DNA of 58,643 bases from an uncultured Bacteroidales bacterium (lineage in GTDB: Bacteria > Bacteroidota > Bacteroidia > Bacteroidales > UBA3824): the NCBI GenBank assembly GCA_905234655.1, contig CAJOJG010000016.1:1-58643 (forward strand), read 5' to 3'. The position numbers and the translations under genes are program-made. The notes under the pieces are model-generated. The model ran no database searches. It saw only the letters and a program-made list of their open reading frames with translations, and was not told where the DNA came from. Below, in pieces: positions 51,589 through 58,643 of this stretch (within the stretch, counting starts at the first letter, position 1; each line of letters opens with the position of its first letter).

Positions 51589-54549
51589 CAATTTCCAGGT
51601 TAGTTCCGTCGTCCACTTGGACTTGACGATTTGTTTCTTGGGAAATTCGATGACCCGCTCGGGGTAACTTCGCTCAATATACTTGCCAGTGTCCCAATGT
51701 CCGTTGAGGTTGCGGTCGTGGATAAGTTTTATCTTATAGTCGGCGGGTAGTATGTACTCGAACTTCACGATGCTGTCGCTCTTGATGGCTTTTGAGTATT
51801 TAATCTCGCCCTTGTCGTTACATAAGCACACGAGAATCTGACCTTCCTGGATTTCAGAATGTTGGACAGCCATTGTGTCGCTCGGGTTAATGCGCTTATG
51901 GAGCGCGCGGCTTGTGTCGATGTCGATTAGCGGCGGAATGTCGTCGTCGATGTCCGGGTAATGCTCTATGTTGCCGAGATTTTGGATGTCGATGTTCAAC
52001 TGGCCATAATAGTCAAGCTCGCGGATTTTGGCCTTCGAGGTCAGGTAAAGGTTTGGAGTTCCGTATATCGAGGTGAAAGTGGAGTCGTCGATTTCCAACA
52101 TGTAGTTTTTGCCAGGCTCGAATGGATATGTCAAGATGCGGTTCTTAGTGTCCATCGAGTCGAGCGTCATCTCGTACTGCAACGGGAATTTGAGCGTCGC
52201 CTTGTTCAGTTTGCCCTGCGCCTCCTGCTGTTGCTTTTGACCCTCCTTGCCGATTTCGCTGCGACGGCGGCGTCCGGTGTTAGCGGTCTCGTCGGGAGAC
52301 TCACGCTTGCGCACAATCTGTAACGTGTCGGTCGTCGTAATCCGGTTCTCCTGCTTGTCAAGGTTGGGATACGAAATGGCGTACCTTATTGTGTCGAGCG
52401 CGAGGAACTGCCCGTCAGTGGAAACGACGGTGAATGTGTCACGCTTTGCGCTTAAAGTTCCAGTGTACCAACTTGTTCCTCTCATCGGGAAATCCACAAG
52501 CGTCACCTCCGGCTCTGCGGTCAGCGGCCGCTCGAAGGGGAAGATGATTGTGTCGTTGTTATTGAACACAGCGGGCTTAAGGCGTTGGTACTTAATCTTA
52601 TAAATCGCAAAAAGCGTGTCCTTGTAAATCTTGTCGACCAACTTTCCATTCTTACTGCGCACCTGACGGTCGAAAGTGTTGAACTTCAACACCAACGTGT
52701 CCTTGTGCGTGGCGAGCGTGTCACGGAGTATGAGCATGATTTCGTCGCCGTTTTGGACGGATTCGATGGAGTTCTCGGGGAGTTTTTCGACATTAATCGC
52801 CGAAACCTCTACGCCGCGCGTGGGTGCCTTGTCGAGCTTGATGGTTATCGTGTCGCGCGACGGACGGTCATACTTCACAAGTTTTTGGTTAATGATGGCT
52901 GTGGAGACCGAATCGCGGAGTTTTTGGGTCTGACCGAGGTAATATTCGCTGTGGTACTTCAAAAGGTTCGGGAATTTTGATTTATGAACCATCACCGAGT
53001 CCGTCACTTCTATTTCCACTGTATCACGATTCTCACTGTAAGTGGCTGTGTACCAGTTTGGACTGATTATGGAATCGAATGTCGGATACCAAACGATGTC
53101 GCCCAAGATTGGACGCTTGAATATGAGCCGGTAGTTTGCGGAGTCAAGGCGCACGGACTTTACGAGCTTTTGTGAAAAGTCCTCCTCAAAACTGCTGTCC
53201 ACACATTCGTACAGCCTCATCATCGACGTGTCCAGTTCCTGAAGCGGCAGAGGGATTGTGACTTTTATAGATTTCTGAATGTCAAAATCGCCTGAGAAAT
53301 TGGACTTTATGCGGAAACTCAATGTGTCGATGCCGGTATCGACAGGCTTTTCAGCCTTCTTGTCCTTCGACACTTTCTTTCGCGCGCTGAACCTCAGGCT
53401 TAGAGTGTCGGTCTCGGTCGTGGGATTCTTAAGGCTGTCGAGCGTCGAGAATGTCACACGGAGTTTGAGCGTGTCGTTGTTGATGTCGGCGGTATCGCGC
53501 AACCATAGAATCAGCGAGTCGCGCGTGTAGTTATAGTCATACAGGACGTCCGGCACGGAGAGCGTGTCCTCTACGTGGGTTATCAGCACAGTGTCGCTGC
53601 CGACAGTCTTGTTGAAAGTCAGCCTTACCCTTGTGCGTATGTCACGCGCGCGGTCGGAGATGTACTGGACAAGGTGCTTTTCCTCGAAGCTGTACAGTTT
53701 AAGGTTGTTGGGCGTGGTGTAGAGCAGGTCTTGGATAATGACAGTGTCATTCAGGAGCGTGTCGAGGCGGCGTTTGCCCTTCTCGCCGACGTGCAGGATT
53801 GTGCCGGCGGGCAGCGAGTCGATGCGTCGGAAACGCTCGGCGCGTGTCTCAATCTCCGTCTTCAAGTACGCAACCTTCTCGTTCTCAAGGTCAAAACGCT
53901 GCGTCTCGTTGATGTCCTTGAGGGCAAAAACCTTGTACCGCCCCGGCCGCACATTCTCAATCTTGAAACGTCCGGCGGTGTCCGTGCGGGTTATGTAGTC
54001 CGGCTTGTTCCTTATGACCGCCGAATCTTCAAGCCCGGCAGCCTCGCCGTACAATCCGACAAGCATTTCTTTTTCCTTTTCGAGCGTCTCTGCGTCAAAA
54101 ACCTGACCCGCGACCGCAAACGAATCGACGACGCTGCCTGTGGAGAATACAAACTTGAAGTCGTCAATCTTATTGCCCTCGTTATAATCCTTCACAGCGT
54201 CGAAGAACTGGAGCGTGTAAGTCGTGTCGCTTTTCAACTGTTCCTTAAACTTGACAACCAAGTACTTGCCCTTCACCTTAATCTTCGGCTTGATGCTGTC
54301 ATGGGGCGGCGAGAGCAGAAATTTACTCTCTACTTGGTCGAGCTGGAAAAACTCGTCGAACCTGATCTTGACCTTCCGCCCGTCGAACTCCGTCTGACAG
54401 ACATCAGGCGTGCTGCGCTTGAGTACCGGCGCGGTAGTATCTTTGTCGCCGCCGCTGATTGTGCCTATCCTGGCGCACTGGAATGTCATCGCCGATAGCA
54501 ACACAAGGATAGCCGTGGCAAGAATGTGTTTTTTCAATTTTGAAGTCAT
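51586..54549 (-). CDS. Large Ig-like (Big_5-type) lipoprotein
   Basis: 987 aa from the Met at 54547-54549, which gives a clean lipoprotein signal (ILATAILVLLSAMTFQC, Cys25); the 21 upstream codons do not. Several bacterial Ig-like modules are seen (TAPVLKRSTPDVCQTEFDGRKVKIRFDEF, VVKFKEQLKSDTTYTLQF, DTLKLRVTFSTLDSL). The C-terminus, LIHDRNLNGHWDTGKYIE and PERVIEF, is the usual ending of the family. Such proteins are surface or periplasmic, of unknown binding role. It is divergent from the unknown gene at 54600. Confidence 0.85.
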   Translation of the reverse strand: MTSKLKKHILATAILVLLSAMTFQCARIGTISGGDKDTTAPVLKRSTPDVCQTEFDGRKVKIRFDEFFQLDQVESKFLLSPPHDSIKPKIKVKGKYLVVKFKEQLKSDTTYTLQFFDAVKDYNEGNKIDDFKFVFSTGSVVDSFAVAGQVFDAETLEKEKEMLVGLYGEAAGLEDSAVIRNKPDYITRTDTAGRFKIENVRPGRYKVFALKDINETQRFDLENEKVAYLKTEIETRAERFRRIDSLPAGTILHVGEKGKRRLDTLLNDTVIIQDLLYTTPNNLKLYSFEEKHLVQYISDRARDIRTRVRLTFNKTVGSDTVLITHVEDTLSVPDVLYDYNYTRDSLILWLRDTADINNDTLKLRVTFSTLDSLKNPTTETDTLSLRFSARKKVSKDKKAEKPVDTGIDTLSFRIKSNFSGDFDIQKSIKVTIPLPLQELDTSMMRLYECVDSSFEEDFSQKLVKSVRLDSANYRLIFKRPILGDIVWYPTFDSIISPNWYTATYSENRDTVEIEVTDSVMVHKSKFPNLLKYHSEYYLGQTQKLRDSVSTAIINQKLVKYDRPSRDTITIKLDKAPTRGVEVSAINVEKLPENSIESVQNGDEIMLILRDTLATHKDTLVLKFNTFDRQVRSKNGKLVDKIYKDTLFAIYKIKYQRLKPAVFNNNDTIIFPFERPLTAEPEVTLVDFPMRGTSWYTGTLSAKRDTFTVVSTDGQFLALDTIRYAISYPNLDKQENRITTTDTLQIVRKRESPDETANTGRRRRSEIGKEGQKQQQEAQGKLNKATLKFPLQYEMTLDSMDTKNRILTYPFEPGKNYMLEIDDSTFTSIYGTPNLYLTSKAKIRELDYYGQLNIDIQNLGNIEHYPDIDDDIPPLIDIDTSRALHKRINPSDTMAVQHSEIQEGQILVCLCNDKGEIKYSKAIKSDSIVKFEYILPADYKIKLIHDRNLNGHWDTGKYIERSYPERVIEFPKKQIVKSKWTTELTWKL

Positions 54550-54561
54550 CGTTATTATTCT

Positions 54562-54582
54562 TAATTTTGTGGTGCAAAAGTA
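54562..54582. promoter_or_regulatory. Divergent -7 elements between the Ig-like lipoprotein gene and the 54600 gene
   Basis: Plus-strand TAATTTTG (54562-54569) serves the right-hand gene; minus-strand TACTTTTG (54575-54582) serves the left-hand one. The two overlap within 50 bp, so the promoters could compete. Confidence 0.5.
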
Positions 54583-54599
54583 GCGAAAAAAAGAATAAT

Positions 54600-55715
54600 A
54601 TGAAAGTAACATTCCGATTTTGCAGTCTCGCGGATGCTTATACCGCCCTGATGCTCGCCTACAGCGGCTATGAAGTCGAACTGATAGCGGGCGAAAACCT
54701 CAAGCACGTCCACGGCGACTGGATCATGAGCCGCTTTGTCGACGAGGAGATTTTCAGTGGCACAGTCCCACAAAAGCCGCGCTTCAGCTATGCCGAGCTT
54801 TCCACGGCGGCGGCACTGCTGAACTCCATGTCACCTAACACAGTCTATCCCGAGGCGGTCTACGCCGTCCAGGACAGGAACGCACTGCGCGACTTCACAA
54901 ACCTTTTCCGCAAAAAGGCTTACCGCGACATCCATAAGCCCGAGACCGGCACAAAGATTTTGCGCGACGGCATATCGCTCCTCAGCGGGAAGGTCTGGCG
55001 GTGCGCCCCCGCATACAGGATTAACTATTCACGGCTTGTGGATTCCGTGCTGCGGACGTTAAGGCAGTTGGGCTCGGACTATAAAATCGTTGCCGACGGC
55101 GAGTTCCAGGACGTACTTCCGGCGGTCAAATGCCACGACGACCTTGCCACGACGTACAAATTTTATAAGTTCAGTGCCGAAGTATCACCGTCATTATGGA
55201 AAACCGTATACATTCCCGGCGGCGTATGGCTGTTCTCGCGGAGTAACGATTTTTATATCGCAGCCGCGCAGCAGTTGGATGTCGAGATGTTCATGGACGG
55301 CATTTTCGACGGCTACACCATGCCACCGCTCCAGTCGTCGTCGCCGGCAGAATTTTGTTTTTATCCCGACGACCTGCCATTCGAGGCTCTGCTCTCCGCC
55401 CGCGCCAACATTCCGAACCTTGCACGCACTTTCGACATCGACCCACAAAAAATCCGGGCGTTGGACGGCTTTAAACTTGATGGCAGCGATTTTAAGTTTT
55501 CACCGTCCATGGCGGATGTCGTTGGCTACGCGGACTATTGGTATGACACCGTCAAGCGGCTTGGCATTAATGTCGGGGAGTTCCGCGATGCAGTTTTCGA
55601 CTACGGCACCCACATCGAGGAGATTGTCAACGACACATACGACCTATACGCCGAATGTCGAAACGGCAACGATGCCTTCCGCCGCGCAATCACACTTTAT
55701 CGCAGAAAAATGTGA
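54600..55715 (+). CDS. Unknown 371-aa protein with a Rossmann-like start
   Basis: Starts at ATG 54600. The first 40 residues (FRFCSLADAYTALMLAYSGYEVELIAGE) resemble the beta-alpha-beta start of an FAD/NAD-binding fold, but the usual G-x-G-x-x-G is absent. The rest (PSLWKTVYIPGGVWLFSRSN, AEFCFYPDDLPFEALLSARANI, DFKFSPSMADVVGYADYWYD) is not recognised. The protein has no signal peptide. It stands alone between two unrelated genes and just before a 33-bp tandem repeat. A flavin-dependent enzyme is possible, unproved. Confidence 0.6.
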   Translation: MKVTFRFCSLADAYTALMLAYSGYEVELIAGENLKHVHGDWIMSRFVDEEIFSGTVPQKPRFSYAELSTAAALLNSMSPNTVYPEAVYAVQDRNALRDFTNLFRKKAYRDIHKPETGTKILRDGISLLSGKVWRCAPAYRINYSRLVDSVLRTLRQLGSDYKIVADGEFQDVLPAVKCHDDLATTYKFYKFSAEVSPSLWKTVYIPGGVWLFSRSNDFYIAAAQQLDVEMFMDGIFDGYTMPPLQSSSPAEFCFYPDDLPFEALLSARANIPNLARTFDIDPQKIRALDGFKLDGSDFKFSPSMADVVGYADYWYDTVKRLGINVGEFRDAVFDYGTHIEEIVNDTYDLYAECRNGNDAFRRAITLYRRKM

Positions 55716-55726
55716 TAAACTTCCCC

Positions 55727-55820
55727 CAAAAAGTCCGCCTGAAAAGTGTACTCAAACTACAAAAAGTCCGACTAAAAAGTGTAATGTAGATACAAAAAGT
55801 CAGACTAAAAAGTGTCATTC
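55727..55820. repeat. Three tandem copies of a 33-bp unit
   Basis: Units start at 55727, 55760 and 55793 (period 33) with core CAAAAAGTCNGNCT-AAAAGTGT. Only a few positions differ. On the plus strand one frame would give an 11-residue repeat (K-S-P-x-K-K-C), but no gene uses it. It lies between the stops of two convergent genes. Confidence 0.85.
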
Positions 55821-56105
55821 TTCCACCTTCCCCTCGTCATCCTTCTTCTTGAAGAACTTGGCTTTCAGCCTTTTGTAGCCTTCAACGCCGAGGATAGCGA
55901 GGCCGCTGTATTGGGCGGTCTTGGCGAGGCCGAAAAATACGACCCACGACACGCCTTTTGCAGCGTTGCTGATTGGCAACGCCATCTGCGCAAACGAGAT
56001 TATGTAAAACGGTATGCACGACACCAAAACTATCACCCCCGTCCTGAACGAGAGTGTTGCAAGCCAGGCCTTTACCTTGGCGATTATTTCCTTAATAGTT
56101 TTCAT
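55815..56105 (-). CDS. Small two-TM membrane protein
   Basis: 96 aa from the Met at 56103-56105 (17 upstream codons give no better start). Two TM helices (GVIVLVSCIPFYIISFAQ, VVFFGLAKTAQYSGLAILG) and a basic tail (KRLKAKFFKKKD). Possibly a transporter-suffix-like or accessory protein. No partner gene nearby. Confidence 0.6.
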   Translation of the reverse strand: MKTIKEIIAKVKAWLATLSFRTGVIVLVSCIPFYIISFAQMALPISNAAKGVSWVVFFGLAKTAQYSGLAILGVEGYKRLKAKFFKKKDDEGKVEE

Positions 56106-56177
56106 AATGGGCGCAAAGTTAAGACATATAATCGACATATACAAAAAATGTCGCATACGACACGATTTTATTTTTTT

Positions 56178-56189
56178 GCAACCGTTTGC
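56178..56189. promoter_or_regulatory. LacI-type operator-like site upstream of the SusB-like gene
   Basis: GCAACCGTTTGC is a 10-of-12 palindrome and matches the palindrome core GCAAACGTTTGC at 814-829. It lies 97 bp before the start of the GH97 gene, a normal place for an operator. Confidence 0.5.
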
Positions 56190-56282
56190 GTAGTTTTACA
56201 CCCAAAAATCGCCACTTAAACAACCCAAAACCGACCGTAAATATCTAACTTAGCGGCTGTAAAAACTCACAAAACTAATTAA

Positions 56283-58472
<2,190 letters not shown>

Positions 58473-58494
58473 AGAGAATAACTGTTAAAAAAGG

Positions 58495-58538
58495 AAATGG
58501 TTGGACGAAAGCATAATTCATCCAACCATTTTTTTTTC
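58495..58538 (+). terminator. Intrinsic terminator after the SusB-like gene
   Basis: AAATGGTTGGA (58495-58505) pairs with TCCAACCATTT (58521-58531), ending in a T-run to 58538. Confidence 0.9.
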
Positions 58539-58556
58539 ATTTCGTTAAAAAAAATC

Positions 58557-58643
58557 CTATTTCACCCTGCTCATCCTCTCCACCTGTCCGCGCACGACTT
58601 CGAGCGTTGAAGTGTCAGACACAAACACCGAATTCAACCCTTG
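58557..58643 (-). CDS. C-terminal end of an unidentified gene (enters from the right edge)
   Basis: Last 28 codons and the stop (complement of 58557-58559) of a minus-strand gene. The visible end contains VFVSDTSTLEVVRGQVERMS, an ordinary soluble-looking sequence that cannot be assigned. The codon use is that of the resident genes. Confidence 0.55.
   Translation of the reverse strand, partial: QGLNSVFVSDTSTLEVVRGQVERMSRVK

Noticed and set aside
55727..55820. CRISPR array
   Set aside because: Copies are directly adjacent with no spacers and no cas genes in the window.

Overview
The window reads as a chromosome segment of a Bacteroidales bacterium, probably a gut member such as a Muribaculaceae relative; the family and genus are inference. 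Evidence: a SusC-type transporter start, two GH97 (SusB family) proteins, a GH53 galactanase lipoprotein, a T9SS type B sorting domain, paired OmpH genes beside bamA, an ExbB-hypothetical-ExbD-ExbD cluster, and several promoters of the Bacteroidetes form TTTG-N19/20-TAnnTTTG with little Shine-Dalgarno signal.

Layout. 1-0.8 kb: start of a SusC-like transporter and its long leader with a LacI-type palindrome. 0.8-7.9 kb, minus strand: envelope cluster murI, two ompH/skp, bamA, uppS, an outer-membrane barrel protein, then an SGNH hydrolase. 8-12.7 kb, plus: ECF sigma factor with a membrane-anchored PKD/T9SS protein, aspS, a small helical protein and a metallo-hydrolase. 12.8-14.7 kb, minus: grpE-dnaJ. 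14.8-19.3 kb, plus: C1 peptidase, a DUF4230 lipoprotein, a DUF4230-CE2 esterase fusion and a secreted protein that appears frameshifted. 19.3-23.7 kb: GH53, sucC without sucD, fabD and two tRNA-Ser(GGA). 23.8-26.3 kb: ExbB/ExbD energisation operon. 26.4-32.6 kb: a TerB-like protein, a GH2-like protein without catalytic residues, tadA, a decayed stretch with TonB-receptor and regulator remnants, and an atypical GH97. 32.7-44.9 kb: a large GAF/PAS sensor without an output domain, manA-acyl-ACP thioesterase, an ABC transporter coupled to an M64 peptidase, a THUMP methyltransferase, a Rieske-like lipoprotein and two charged Lys/Glu-rich proteins. 45.2-50.0 kb: an AT-richer accessory island. 50.1-58.6 kb: radA, a large Ig-like lipoprotein, two unknown genes, an inverting-type SusB alpha-glucosidase and the end of another gene.

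The accessory island is the most unusual part. An AbiE-type cassette (DUF6922 protein plus nucleotidyltransferase) with its own consensus promoter lies between two 34-bp direct repeats. After it come a double-GNAT protein and a chain of gene remnants: a Wzx flippase tail, a truncated AAA ATPase with a truncated partner, an in-frame chimera of a family 2 glycosyltransferase and UDP-galactopyranose mutase, and the tail of another glycosyltransferase. This looks like the scar of a collapsed surface-polysaccharide/defence locus. Other notable signals are the DUF4230-CE2 fusion, the sigma factor paired with a probable T9SS-exported regulator, LacI-type operators near both susC-like and susB-like genes, and two tRNA-Ser copies that differ only by one compensatory base pair.
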